A stretch of 34,724 nt of DNA, taken from positions 1-34,724 of IMG/VR virus record IMGVR_UViG_3300042304_000071; one strand, 5' to 3'. The translations under genes and the position numbers were made by a program. This DNA is from a virus. Shown here in pieces: positions 17,252 to 26,316 of this stretch (within the stretch, counting starts at the first letter, position 1; each line of letters begins with the position of its first letter). The notes under the pieces are model-generated. The model saw only the letters and a program-made list of their open reading frames with translations, was not told the DNA's origin and made no database searches.

Positions 17252-17557
17252 ATGCCACAAACATCAAAGGCACTCTTTCGAGGCGCTGCAACTACAACAA
17301 CAACAACGCTTCTTTACACAGTTCCAGCTTCAACAACAACTGTTGTAACTGACATTGTTGTAACTAATACTGCAGGTTCGGCTGGCACATTTACGATCTC
17401 ACTCAACGATGTAAGTATTGCAACAACAGTTTCTGTTGGAGCCAACGATTCAACCGTGATTCCACTCAAGCAAGTGTTGGCTACAACTCAGACGATCAAG
17501 GGCGGGGCATCTGCCACCACGATTAACCTTCACATTTCAGGAGTGGAAATTTCCTAA
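17252..17557 (+). CDS. Small beta-rich tail-associated protein
   Basis: 101 residues, with GGAGCAATAACTA before the ATG. Almost all Thr/Val/Ser/Ala strands, including LLYTVPASTTTVVTDIVVTN and TFTISLNDVSI. This single beta-sandwich type is common beside phage fibre genes and may be a fibre tip, connector or decoration. It ends directly against the next fibre gene. Confidence 0.65.
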   Translation: MPQTSKALFRGAATTTTTTLLYTVPASTTTVVTDIVVTNTAGSAGTFTISLNDVSIATTVSVGANDSTVIPLKQVLATTQTIKGGASATTINLHISGVEIS

Positions 17558-18181
17558 ATGCCATCAAATAACAACATCTATAAGATGAGTAACGCGGGTG
17601 GCTTCAAGTCACTCAACCGTTACTACGATATGTTGGCTGGCAATGCTGCCTATGTACCTATCTTTGGCGCCTATGACTCTATTGCTACGACCACACTAGG
17701 CAGCGCACAAACAACAATAACATTTAGTAGCATCCCCTCCACATATACACATTTGCAGATTAGAGGAATTGCTAGAGCTACAGGTTCATTTACTAATGCT
17801 GATGGTCTGATCCGTTTTAACTCTGATACTGGCGCTAACTATGCCCACCACGCATTATACGGAGATGGAGCAAATGTAACTACGACTGCTGGCACTTCAA
17901 CCACATCAGGACGATTTGCACGAAATGCACAAATTGCAAACAATAACACCGCATCTTGTTTTTCTGCTTTTGTTGTTGATATTTTAGATTATGCCAATGC
18001 TTCAAAATATAAAACTGTAAGAACTTTGGTTGGTTACGATGCTAATGGTTCAGGCATATCAGAATTAGAATCCTCACTATGGCAAAGCACATCAGCAGTT
18101 ACGCAAATTGATTTGACAACTGATGGTGGCAACTTTGCCCAGTACTCATCTTTCGCGCTCTACGGAATTAAGGGGGCTTAA
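17558..18181 (+). CDS. Tail fibre protein, paralogue 1
   Basis: 207 residues. After a 35-residue start including a Tyr-rich helix (FKSLNRYYDMLAGNAAYVP), the protein follows the plan YDSIATTTLGSA, ITFSSIPSTYTHLQIRG, then RFNSDTGANYAHHALYG and a final SSLWQSTSAVTQIDL...FALYGIKGA. The following two genes share this plan, so these are duplicated versions of one beta-sandwich domain, probably receptor-binding or fibre-shaft units. Its stop lies two bases before the next start. Confidence 0.75.
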   Translation: MPSNNNIYKMSNAGGFKSLNRYYDMLAGNAAYVPIFGAYDSIATTTLGSAQTTITFSSIPSTYTHLQIRGIARATGSFTNADGLIRFNSDTGANYAHHALYGDGANVTTTAGTSTTSGRFARNAQIANNNTASCFSAFVVDILDYANASKYKTVRTLVGYDANGSGISELESSLWQSTSAVTQIDLTTDGGNFAQYSSFALYGIKGA

Positions 18182-18183
18182 CA

Positions 18184-18705
18184 ATGGCTGCAGGAAATAC
18201 ATACGATGCGATTGCTACCCAGACCTTATCTAGTGCTGCTGCATCTGTAACCTTTTCTAGTATTGCAGGTACTTACACTGATTTAGTTTTAGTAACTAGC
18301 ATTCGCAAATCTACTACAGGTGTCTCTGCTTATCTTCGAGCAAATAACGATTCTGGTACTAATTATTCAACTACTTATTTATACGGAAGTGGAACTTCAG
18401 CAATTTCCACTAGAGATACAAACAGAACATTTTTTGATTCACTTGGTGCTGCTGGTTCTTCTATGGCTGCTGGAACATTTGCATTAAGTGTGAACCATAT
18501 TATGAATTATGCTAATTCAACTACTAATAAAACTGTACTAGCAAGAAAACAATACTCAAATACTAGCGGCACTTGGGATTATGTTGAAGCATCTGTTTCA
18601 TTGTGGAGAAGTACTGCTGCAATAACACAACTTGATGTTTTAGCAATATCAGGCAATTTTGATATTGGTTCAACCTTCTCACTCTACGGAATTGCGAGCG
18701 CCTAA
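18184..18705 (+). CDS. Tail fibre protein, paralogue 2
   Basis: 173 residues, made almost wholly of the shared domain: YDAIATQTLSSA, VTFSSIAGTYTDLVLVT, RANNDSGTNYSTTYLYGSG, then SVSLWRSTAAITQLDV and a terminal FSLYGIASA. It lacks the N-terminal leader of paralogue 1 and the C-terminal tip of paralogue 3, so it is the minimal form. Probably a minor fibre component or a part of one mixed fibre. Confidence 0.75.
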   Translation: MAAGNTYDAIATQTLSSAAASVTFSSIAGTYTDLVLVTSIRKSTTGVSAYLRANNDSGTNYSTTYLYGSGTSAISTRDTNRTFFDSLGAAGSSMAAGTFALSVNHIMNYANSTTNKTVLARKQYSNTSGTWDYVEASVSLWRSTAAITQLDVLAISGNFDIGSTFSLYGIASA

Positions 18706-18708
18706 ACT

Positions 18709-20097
18709 ATGCCAGCAAATTATGTTCTACTAGAAAAGATTGTAGTCGGTGCCGCTGGTGCATCTAGCGTTACCTTCTCAAGTATCCCACAGACTGGGTA
18801 CACCGATTTGGTCCTAAAGTTTTCATCTAGGACTACAGAAAACCCTGGGGCTTCTGCATTGGGATTACAGATCAACGGAGCATCTACTTCAATTACAGTA
18901 AGAACCTTGGGCGGTAATGGTGCAACAGCATCCTCAACTACTCAAGCTGCTACTTCAGGTGGTTATGGTCGTATGAACTCAGCAACAGGTCAGGCAAGCG
19001 ATACCACTGCTAATACCTTTTCTAATCAGGAAATGTATTTTCCTAATTATACTGCATCTAATAATAAATCCTTTTCGACAGATGGTGTCACAGAAAATAA
19101 CGGCACTACAGCGTATGCAGAATTAAACGCTGGTCTATGGTCTAGCAGTTCTGCCATTACATCTTTATCAATCAACGTTTATGGTGGCGGTGGATCATTT
19201 GTCCAATACTCAACCTTCTACCTCTATGGCGTAGCAAAACTAGGCACAACCCCTGCCATTGCACCTAAGGCTACAGGTGGCGATACCATTATGACTGATG
19301 GTACTTACTGGTACCACGCTTTTAAGTCATCAGGAACATTTACACCAGCGCAAGGATTGTCTTGTGATGTGTTAGTTGTTGCAGGTGGCGGCGGTGGTGG
19401 TGGAAGTTCTAACACTGGTTATTATGCAGCAGGTGGTGGTGCAGGCGGTGTGCTTGCATTTGCTTCACAAAGTTTAAGTACGGCGCAAACGGTAACAATT
19501 GGTGCAGGTGGTGCAGGTGGATTATCTCCATCAGGCACTCGTGGTTCCAATGGAACTAATACAACTTTTGCTTCACTAACTGCTGCCGTTGGCGGTGGTG
19601 GCGGCGGTGGTGGCGGTGATGCTTATTCAACACAACTTTCAGGTTCTAATGGTGGTTCAGGTGGTGGTGGTAACTCCACTATTGGAACAGGTGGAAGTCC
19701 AACATCAGGTCAAGGAAATGCTGGTGGAACTGGTGGCGGTACCTACCAGGTAACACCACAATCAGGCGGTGGTGGTGGCGGAGCAGGTGGCGCTGGTGCT
19801 GCTGGTGGTTCAGCTGGAGTTGGTGGCGGTGCAGGTGGTGCTGGAACAAACTCAGTAACTAATTGGGGTGCTTTGTCTGCAGCACTTACTGCTACTGGAC
19901 TTGGAGTTTCAGGATTTATTGCAGGCGGTGCTGGTGGTAATAGCAACTCAGCAGGTGGTGCCGCTGGTTCAGGTGGTGGTGGTATTGGAGCCGCTGCTGG
20001 TGGTGCAGGCGGAGTTGGAGTTGCAAATACAGGTTCAGGTGCTGGAGCCACATCTGCAGGCGGTAGCGGTTTAGTATTAGTGAGGTATGCAGTATGA
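18709..20097 (+). CDS. Tail fibre protein, paralogue 3, with polyglycine adhesin tip
   Basis: 462 residues. Residues 1-182 repeat the shared domain (VTFSSIPQTGYTDLVLKF ... GLWSSSSAITSLSIN ... FYLYGVAKL). Residues 190-225 contain a linker with TYWYHAFKSSGTFTPAQG and CDVLVVAGG. The remaining 235 residues are extremely Gly-rich, with runs of five to eight glycines separated by short Ser/Thr/Ala loops, ending SGLVLVRYAV. The pattern resembles the polyglycine-sandwich receptor-binding tips known from T2/S16-type adhesins, and the glycine-rich autotransporter-like domain in other phage fibres. Variable loops between Gly runs would be the host-contacting part. Its stop overlaps the next start. Confidence 0.8.
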   Translation: MPANYVLLEKIVVGAAGASSVTFSSIPQTGYTDLVLKFSSRTTENPGASALGLQINGASTSITVRTLGGNGATASSTTQAATSGGYGRMNSATGQASDTTANTFSNQEMYFPNYTASNNKSFSTDGVTENNGTTAYAELNAGLWSSSSAITSLSINVYGGGGSFVQYSTFYLYGVAKLGTTPAIAPKATGGDTIMTDGTYWYHAFKSSGTFTPAQGLSCDVLVVAGGGGGGGSSNTGYYAAGGGAGGVLAFASQSLSTAQTVTIGAGGAGGLSPSGTRGSNGTNTTFASLTAAVGGGGGGGGGDAYSTQLSGSNGGSGGGGNSTIGTGGSPTSGQGNAGGTGGGTYQVTPQSGGGGGGAGGAGAAGGSAGVGGGAGGAGTNSVTNWGALSAALTATGLGVSGFIAGGAGGNSNSAGGAAGSGGGGIGAAAGGAGGVGVANTGSGAGATSAGGSGLVLVRYAV

Positions 20098-20381
20098 GTC
20101 ATTGGGCGCAGATAGACGAAAACAACATCGTCACACAGGTTCTAGTAGGACCTAACTATGGCGATGAAGGCGAAACCTTTTTTAACACACTTGGCGGTAC
20201 TTGGGTTAAGACAAGTTACAACGGCAACATTCGTAAGAACTATGCTGGTATTGGCTACGCATACGACCCAACACTAGATGGATTTATTCCGCCTAAATGC
20301 CACGATGTAGCAGTACTAGATGAGGCAACCTGCCTTTGGATTTGCACACACGAAGACCATATAATCAAGGAGATAAACTAA
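20094..20381 (+). CDS. Small fibre-associated protein
   Basis: 95 residues from ATGA overlap. It begins with WAQIDENNIVTQVLVGPN, followed by GGTWVKTSYNGNIRKNYAGIGYAYD and GFIPPK. I recognise this as a small family of phage proteins placed beside fibre genes (start like H-AQ-DENN-V-QV, then W--TSYN---RKN-AG-GY-YD), probably a minor structural or fibre component. It is translationally coupled on both sides. Confidence 0.7.
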   Translation: MSHWAQIDENNIVTQVLVGPNYGDEGETFFNTLGGTWVKTSYNGNIRKNYAGIGYAYDPTLDGFIPPKCHDVAVLDEATCLWICTHEDHIIKEIN

Positions 20382-20605
20382 TGTCAGAGACACTAACAAA
20401 GATCATCGTTAACTGTGAGACTGGCGTAGTAGCCGAGGTCCCATTAACTGGTGAAGAACTTGCCCAACGTGAGATTGATGCACAGGCAGCAGCGGCTGTT
20501 AAGGCAGAAGAAGATGCCCAGGCTGCTCAAGACGCAGAAGCAAAAGCAGCATTACTAACAAAACTTGGTATTACAGCAGATGAGGCCAAACTTCTACTTG
20601 CTTAA
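20381..20605 (+). CDS. Short Ala/Glu coiled-coil protein
   Basis: 74 residues from the ATG at 20381, which lies in a TAATG overlap with AAGGAG upstream; an in-frame upstream extension would lie inside the previous gene. A short beta start (IIVNCETGVVAEVPLTG) leads to a long Ala/Glu/Gln helix (QREIDAQAAAAVKAEEDAQ) and a small C-terminal LGITADEAKLLL unit. The form resembles small tail-fibre assembly or coiled-coil connector proteins. Confidence 0.65.
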   Translation: MSETLTKIIVNCETGVVAEVPLTGEELAQREIDAQAAAAVKAEEDAQAAQDAEAKAALLTKLGITADEAKLLLA

Positions 20606-20621
20606 ATGATAAGATCCTGCT

Positions 20622-21683
20622 ATGAGATTCCACGTTATCAGCCTGCCCCACACCCAAACAACTAAAGACTATGTCAACTGTGCCTATACCGAAAAGGTAA
20701 GGCGCTTTTGTATGATGATGAAAGGGTTAGGCCACACGGTCTATCTCTATGCTAGCGAAGACAACGAAGCACCAGTAGATGAACTGATTACCTGTATCAC
20801 TAAAGAGCAGCAGCAAGAAGCCTTAGCTGGTAAGCATTTTACTGAGGCAGAGTTTAATAATGAACTACCTCACTGGCAGATCTTTAATGGTAATGCCATC
20901 AAGGAGTTAGGCAAGCGCCTAGAGCAGAAAGACTTTATCTGTGTTATCGGTGGTGCTTCACAAAAGCCTATCGCAGATGCTTACCCCAACCACATAACAG
21001 TCGAGTTTGGTGTGGGCTATGGTGGAATCTTTAGCAAGTATAAAGTCTTTGAGTCATACGCTTGGATGCACAGCATCTATGCAATGTTTAAGAACCCTAC
21101 GATGGTAGATGGCAACTTCTATGACGCCGTTATTCCTGGTTACTTAGAACCTGAGATGTTCCCATTGCAGGAAAAGAAAGAAGATTACTACCTCTACGTT
21201 GGACGTATGGTAGATCGAAAAGGTTTAGTTGTAGCCCAGCACGTATGCAAGGAACTAGGACTCAAGCTGATTATGGCAGGTCCTGGTAAAGATCCTAAGA
21301 TTGAATACGGTGAATGGGTAGGACCAGTAGGAGCAGAAGAACGAGCAAAGTTAATGGGCGGTGCTATTGCCCTATTTGCTCCAACGCTCTACATAGAACC
21401 TTTTGGTAACGTTGTTATCGAAGCACAAGCCTGTGGAACTCCAACGATTACCACAGACTGGGGCGCATTTACAGAGACTAATCCACAAGGTGTTACTGGA
21501 TACCGTTGCAGAAATGCAATGGAGTTTGCAGTAGCAACAGAGTGGGTGAAGGATCTGGACCCAGTAGCAATACATAAGCGAGCAGTATCTCTCTATTCGT
21601 TAGATGCCATCGCACCACAATACGAGCAATACTTTGCAAGACTGCTAACTCTATGGGGAGATGGCTGGTATGAGAGGAAATAA
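20622..21683 (+). CDS. GT4-type glycosyltransferase
   Basis: 353 residues. The C-terminal half carries YLYVGRMVDRKGL, LIMAGPG and the family's E-x7-E element (Glu259 and Glu267 in YIEPFGNVVIEAQACGTP), which bind the sugar-nucleotide donor in GT-B fold retaining glycosyltransferases. The N-terminal half is more divergent but includes a GHTVYLY turn and GYGGIF. No signal peptide or membrane segment, so it acts in the cytoplasm. It lies inside the tail module, between fibre genes and the adaptor-like gene, and may glycosylate virion proteins or alter host surface sugar. No clear ribosome site is visible at its start. Confidence 0.85.
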   Translation: MRFHVISLPHTQTTKDYVNCAYTEKVRRFCMMMKGLGHTVYLYASEDNEAPVDELITCITKEQQQEALAGKHFTEAEFNNELPHWQIFNGNAIKELGKRLEQKDFICVIGGASQKPIADAYPNHITVEFGVGYGGIFSKYKVFESYAWMHSIYAMFKNPTMVDGNFYDAVIPGYLEPEMFPLQEKKEDYYLYVGRMVDRKGLVVAQHVCKELGLKLIMAGPGKDPKIEYGEWVGPVGAEERAKLMGGAIALFAPTLYIEPFGNVVIEAQACGTPTITTDWGAFTETNPQGVTGYRCRNAMEFAVATEWVKDLDPVAIHKRAVSLYSLDAIAPQYEQYFARLLTLWGDGWYERK

Positions 21684-22585
21684 TGCCAACACTAAACGAA
21701 CTGGTAGACGAAGTAAAGGCTAACCTACAAGGTTACGCACTTCGACAAGACCGTATCACCTATGTTGCTAACCCTGCGGGGTTGACTACAACATCTACTG
21801 AGATCCTTGTAGGTAGCCAGAACAACCTTGCTAAAGGTGTCATTGAAATTGATGACGAACTTATCTGGATTGATTCCTTCGATAAGGCAAACAATACTCT
21901 TAACGTTATCCCAGGCTTTGGTCGTGGTTATCAGGCTACCACTGCTACACCTCACGCACAGTATGCTCAAGTTACTCTGTCTCCTACCTTTCCACGCAAC
22001 AACATCAAGAAGGCTATCAACGATACGATCAACAGCTTCTATCCTAAGCTCTGGATTGCTTCTTCTTACACATTTACTTTTAACGCATCTCAGACTACAT
22101 ACCCATTACCTGATGACTGCGAAGATGTTTTGTTTATCTCTTGGCAGACAACAGGTTCTAGCCAAGAATGGCTACCAGTTAATCGCTGGCGCTTAGATGG
22201 TATGGCAAATGCTGCCACCTTTAATACACAGAATACGATAAACATTTATGAGAACGTACAACCTGGTCGTACAATTCAGGTTTGGTATACCTCCACGCCA
22301 AACACTCTTGACTCCAACACAGATGATTTTGCTGACGTTACTGGCCTACCAGATTCTTGTAAGGATGTTGTCACACTCGGGGCAGCATACAAACTACTCT
22401 CTTATCTTGACGCTGGACGAATCAATCTCTCTAGTGCTGAAGCAGATCTAAACGACTCCAAGATTCCATCATCTGCTGGTGTTGCAGCATCTCGTTATAT
22501 CTTTGCTCTATACCAACAGCGTCTTAATGAAGAGGCTTTGAAGTTAGCAGACAAGTATCCAATTCGTATCCACTACACTCGATAA
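21683..22585 (+). CDS. Tail adaptor / tubular-protein-A-like
   Basis: 300 residues, TAATG overlap. An N-terminal helix (LNELVDEVKANLQGY) and a beta unit with VIEIDDELIWIDSFDKANNTL and PGFGRGYQATTATPH are followed by a helix-beta section (NNIKKAINDTINSFYPKLW), DDCEDVLFISWQ and a C-terminal helical tail. The length, mixed helix/beta plan and position before other tail genes are like T7-type tail tubular protein A or head-tail adaptor proteins. Function inferred; sequence identity to T7 gp11 is not evident by eye. Confidence 0.6.
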   Translation: MPTLNELVDEVKANLQGYALRQDRITYVANPAGLTTTSTEILVGSQNNLAKGVIEIDDELIWIDSFDKANNTLNVIPGFGRGYQATTATPHAQYAQVTLSPTFPRNNIKKAINDTINSFYPKLWIASSYTFTFNASQTTYPLPDDCEDVLFISWQTTGSSQEWLPVNRWRLDGMANAATFNTQNTINIYENVQPGRTIQVWYTSTPNTLDSNTDDFADVTGLPDSCKDVVTLGAAYKLLSYLDAGRINLSSAEADLNDSKIPSSAGVAASRYIFALYQQRLNEEALKLADKYPIRIHYTR

Positions 22586-22594
22586 GGCAGACAA

Positions 22595-23239
22595 ATGACA
22601 CGTAAGTTCTCTAGCATAAGCGTACAGACAACACTTGCTACAGGCATTTCTAATACAGCAACAACTATGACAGTGGCTACTGGTACTGGATCTGCTCTTA
22701 TGGGTGGTGTAACTCTTGCAACTGGCAACATTGACCAGTTCACAGTAGCTCTTGACCCTGATACACAGAGCGAAGAGATTGTATTTGTCACAGCAGTATC
22801 TAGTGACACGCTTACAATCGTTCGTGGTCAGGCTGGTTCAAGTGCTATCTCGCACTCAGGCGGTGCAACAGTCAAGCACGTACTGACATCTAGCGACCTT
22901 ACTGCTTTTGAATCAGGACTCAATGAGACTATCCCACTTAACACACAGACAGGTACTGCATACACTCTAGTAGCAGGCGATGCTGGTGACTTGGTTACCC
23001 TCACTAACTCATCTCCAATTACCTTGACTGTTCCAACTAATGCCTCAGTCCCATTTGCAACAGGCTCACAGATTACAATTATCCAATCTGGTGCAGGCAA
23101 CGTAACAGTTGTAGGCGATACTGGAGTGACTGTCAGTTCAGCAGATGGCGATTTGAAACTAAGAGTTCAATGGTCTGCAGCAACTCTTATTAAAACAAAT
23201 ACTAACAACTGGGTTCTCATTGGGGATATTAAAGCCTAA
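22595..23239 (+). CDS. Beta-rich tail protein
   Basis: 214 residues with AAGG upstream. Residues 1-100 include a Thr/Ala strand series (TLATGISNTATTMTVATGTGS), EEIVFVTAVSSDTLTIVRGQ and a Gly-Ser turn. Residues 112-205 form a second unit (YTLVAGDAGDLVTLTNSS, then ITIIQSGAGNVTVVGDTGV). Such two-domain beta proteins are common near baseplate or fibre genes. The gene is coupled by TAATG to the fibronectin-type protein. Confidence 0.65.
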   Translation: MTRKFSSISVQTTLATGISNTATTMTVATGTGSALMGGVTLATGNIDQFTVALDPDTQSEEIVFVTAVSSDTLTIVRGQAGSSAISHSGGATVKHVLTSSDLTAFESGLNETIPLNTQTGTAYTLVAGDAGDLVTLTNSSPITLTVPTNASVPFATGSQITIIQSGAGNVTVVGDTGVTVSSADGDLKLRVQWSAATLIKTNTNNWVLIGDIKA

Positions 23240-24399
23240 TGAAACTACCTGGTTCAATAGCATCTTCTAAGAGAGATAAACCTAATGCGCCAACTTCTGT
23301 TTCAGCAACTAACGTTGGAACAGGTCGTGCATACAATAACGGTAGAGTAGATGTAACCTTCACTCCACCAGTATACGATGGTGGCGAGGCAATTACTGGC
23401 TACATCGTTACCTCAACTCCTAGCTCAATTACAGCAACTGGAACAGCATCTCCTATTTCAGTAACTGGTTTAGCATCTGGAGTTTCATATACATTTACAG
23501 TATCTGCTATCAACAGCGTTGGAACTGGTACTCCATCTAGTGCAACAAGTGCTGTTACTGCAACTACTATCCCACAGGCTCCAACTATTGGTACTGCAAC
23601 TGGTGCTAATACAACAGCATCAGTTACCTTTACTGCAGGATCATCAGGTGGTGCTGCGGTAAGTACCTTTACTGCTACATCTACACCAAGCAGTATCACT
23701 GGTTCTGCTGCATCATCTCCTATTTCAGTAACTGGTTTAACCAATGGTACTGGCTATACCTTTACAGTTACAGCAACTAATACCAATGGAACTTCTTTGG
23801 CATCTGCTGCTTCTAACTCTACAATTCCAGCAACAGTTCCTGTAGCACCTACTATCGGAACCTTATCTCCTACACCACAAGTTGCCTTTGGATCTACTCC
23901 AACAATGAGTATTACATTTACTGCCAATGGTGATGGTGGAGCAACGATTACTTCATACAAGTATTCAACCAATGGTGGAACAACTTATGCAACTGCATCT
24001 GGAACTACTAGCCCATTAACATTAACAACACAGAGTACTGGCTCGGCCTTTGTTGCTGGAACTTCATACTCCGTTCTTCTCAAGGCTGTTAACGTTAAGG
24101 GTGACTCATCTGCAAGTAGTGCATCTAATTCAACTAATGCCTGCACAGTTCCTCAAGCACCACAATCTGCATCAGTATCGTGGACACCTGGCGGAACTAC
24201 AGCAACAGCAACATTTACTGCTGGTAATTCTGGTGGTAGTGCAATAACAAACTACTCCTTTACTGGATTCCCTATTGGTTTCCAGATAGACGGACCATCA
24301 TCTCCATTAACATTTAATGGTTTGCAGTCTTTCCCAAGTAATCAAACATTTAGCATTTATGCACAAAATGCTTGCGGAACATCAACGAGTGGAGTGTAG
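23239..24399 (+). CDS. Fibronectin type III-like repeat protein
   Basis: 386 residues. About four FN3-type modules follow a short Lys-rich start, each beginning near Pro-x-Ala-Pro (APTSVSATN, PQAPTIGTA, PVAPTIGTL, PQAPQSASV) and containing ITxY and the terminal YTFTVxAxNxxG strand. Modules 1 and 2 share a 26-base identical stretch, so they arose by recent duplication. FN3 modules in phage tails are thought to help virions hold cell-surface polymers. It lies between two beta-rich tail genes. No catalytic domain. Confidence 0.82.
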   Translation: MKLPGSIASSKRDKPNAPTSVSATNVGTGRAYNNGRVDVTFTPPVYDGGEAITGYIVTSTPSSITATGTASPISVTGLASGVSYTFTVSAINSVGTGTPSSATSAVTATTIPQAPTIGTATGANTTASVTFTAGSSGGAAVSTFTATSTPSSITGSAASSPISVTGLTNGTGYTFTVTATNTNGTSLASAASNSTIPATVPVAPTIGTLSPTPQVAFGSTPTMSITFTANGDGGATITSYKYSTNGGTTYATASGTTSPLTLTTQSTGSAFVAGTSYSVLLKAVNVKGDSSASSASNSTNACTVPQAPQSASVSWTPGGTTATATFTAGNSGGSAITNYSFTGFPIGFQIDGPSSPLTFNGLQSFPSNQTFSIYAQNACGTSTSGV

Positions 24400-24402
24400 T
24401 CA

Positions 24403-26316
24403 ATGGCTTATGGCGATGATATTACCGAGGGAATACCCTACGTACTTTCCAATCCAGTAGGTGCTACTAACTACGCAGCAACTGGAGAAGCCTACGATAT
24501 TGCTATCGCTGGTTTACCGTTCTTCCTAGCAGCATCTGATGATAACCCTTACCGTCGTGTAACAGCGCAGTATCGTAAGCAACAGATTGACCAGACCAGA
24601 GAAGCAGGCGAGCAGTCTATTACTGGTTGGTGGCTACGTTCACAGTCTTCATTTCATTACGGAGCAGGAATCAAGTTCTTTGAACCTATCCAAGAAGAGT
24701 CACTTCGTTTCCAGTACACAGAGTCTAAAGGTGTAGATGTTTGGACACGAGGACAAGCAACCCTTCTCAATGACACCAGCTTGTTCTTTACAGGTGCTAA
24801 CGGAGGACAGTTAATTGGTGTCAATGATGGAACCAATGACTGCATCTATGTAACCAATGGCAGTGCATTAAGAAAGATAACTACTGGTGGTACTGGAACT
24901 ACAATCACACAGGCAGGTACGCCTTCTACTATCTACAGCCTTACTACTGATGGAACTAACTATTACTTTATCAATGGAACTAAGATTCATAAAGGCTCAC
25001 TGGGTGCAACTCCAGCAGATAGTGAAATCTATAACACCCCATCAGTAACTAGAGCAACTATGCGCTATGTCAAGCAACGTCTTATCGTTGCAATCAATAA
25101 CAAACTCTATGAACTCGACGCCAACGCTACAGCCTCTGCTGCATTACCTAGTCCTGCTTTCTATACACATCCTAACCCTGACTGGGTATGGTCATCTATT
25201 GCAGAAGGACCACAGGCTATCTATGCATCAGGATATGCACCTAACGGTACATCATCATCTGTATTTAAGATTGGCTTAGATCCAACGACTCCTAATACTT
25301 TAGGTTTCCCAACACTTACCACGCCTACAGTTATTATTGATATGCCAGTAGGTGAACAGATCAATGACTTCGATGTCTACCTAGGCGCCTATGCAATCCT
25401 TGCAACTAGCAAGGGATTCCGTGCTGGTATATCAGATACCAATGGAGATATCCAATATGGTCCATTACTCTTTAGTGGTGCAGCGTGTAATGCTATTGCC
25501 TTTAAGGATAGTTTTGCTTGGCTTGCTACCACCGTTGATGGTGAAGCAGGGCTAGTTCGATGTGACCTATCAACAACAGTCCTAGCAAATAGCCTGTTCT
25601 TTCCTTGGGCTTGGGATCTAGTGGCTACTGGAACTACCGTTGCAGCAAGCCAGGTTGCCTTCTTTGGTAACTCAGATCGCCTAGCATTTGTAACAAGTGA
25701 TACAACCTACGCTGAATCTACTACCCAAGTAGTGGCAGAAGGATACCTACGTACAGGTTTTATCCGTTACAACACACTTGAATCTAAGATCTACAAACTG
25801 TTACAAGCACGAGTAGATACCACCAATGGTGGTCTTGTCGTTGACTCTATTGATAGTAAAGATGTTGAGTACACAATTGCTCAGTTCTCACAGGGTGAAT
25901 TAACACCTGAAGTTAACATCAACTATCCACAACAGGCACAAGAGTACTTGGGCTTTAAGTTCACACTTATTCGATCATCTACAGATGTAAGCAAGGGACC
26001 ACTCTTTACTGGCTATCAGCTCAAAGCACTGCCAGCAATCCCACGTCAGCGTCTTATCCAGTACCCACTTTTCTGCTATGACCACGAGTCAGATCACTTC
26101 GGTGTTGAGGTTGGCTACGAAGGCGCTGCCTATGCTCGTATGTCACAGTTAGAAACTGTTGAAAACAACGGAGACAGTATCCGTGTTGAAGACTTTAGAA
26201 CTGGTGAGTCTTTCATTGGACTCATCGAAGAGATGGATTTCTCTAACCGTACCCCATCCGATAAGCGATTCTCTGGTTTTGGTGGATTGCTCTTAGTGAC
26301 AATTAGGACAATCTAA
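24403..26316 (+). CDS. Large beta-rich tail protein (nozzle / tubular-protein-B-like)
   Basis: 637 residues. The N-terminal part has LPFFLAASDDNPYRRVTAQYRKQQ and GEQSITGWWLRSQSSFHYGAG, the centre is a run of repeated beta units with Asn-Gly and Asp-Gly turns (TNDCIYVTNGSALRKIT, TDGTNYYFINGTK, VKQRLIVAINNKLYEL) consistent with a beta propeller, and the C-terminus has DHESDHFGVEVGYEGAAYARMS. A beta-propeller tail protein of this size near the end of the tail module recalls nozzle or tubular protein B of short-tailed phages, and also minor tail proteins of other actinophages. The exact role is unresolved. Confidence 0.72.
   Translation: MAYGDDITEGIPYVLSNPVGATNYAATGEAYDIAIAGLPFFLAASDDNPYRRVTAQYRKQQIDQTREAGEQSITGWWLRSQSSFHYGAGIKFFEPIQEESLRFQYTESKGVDVWTRGQATLLNDTSLFFTGANGGQLIGVNDGTNDCIYVTNGSALRKITTGGTGTTITQAGTPSTIYSLTTDGTNYYFINGTKIHKGSLGATPADSEIYNTPSVTRATMRYVKQRLIVAINNKLYELDANATASAALPSPAFYTHPNPDWVWSSIAEGPQAIYASGYAPNGTSSSVFKIGLDPTTPNTLGFPTLTTPTVIIDMPVGEQINDFDVYLGAYAILATSKGFRAGISDTNGDIQYGPLLFSGAACNAIAFKDSFAWLATTVDGEAGLVRCDLSTTVLANSLFFPWAWDLVATGTTVAASQVAFFGNSDRLAFVTSDTTYAESTTQVVAEGYLRTGFIRYNTLESKIYKLLQARVDTTNGGLVVDSIDSKDVEYTIAQFSQGELTPEVNINYPQQAQEYLGFKFTLIRSSTDVSKGPLFTGYQLKALPAIPRQRLIQYPLFCYDHESDHFGVEVGYEGAAYARMSQLETVENNGDSIRVEDFRTGESFIGLIEEMDFSNRTPSDKRFSGFGGLLLVTIRTI

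Noticed and set aside
19743-20102. Minus-strand Pro/Ala frame opposite the polyglycine tip
   Set aside because: Antisense of Gly codons gives Pro and Ala; no independent support.
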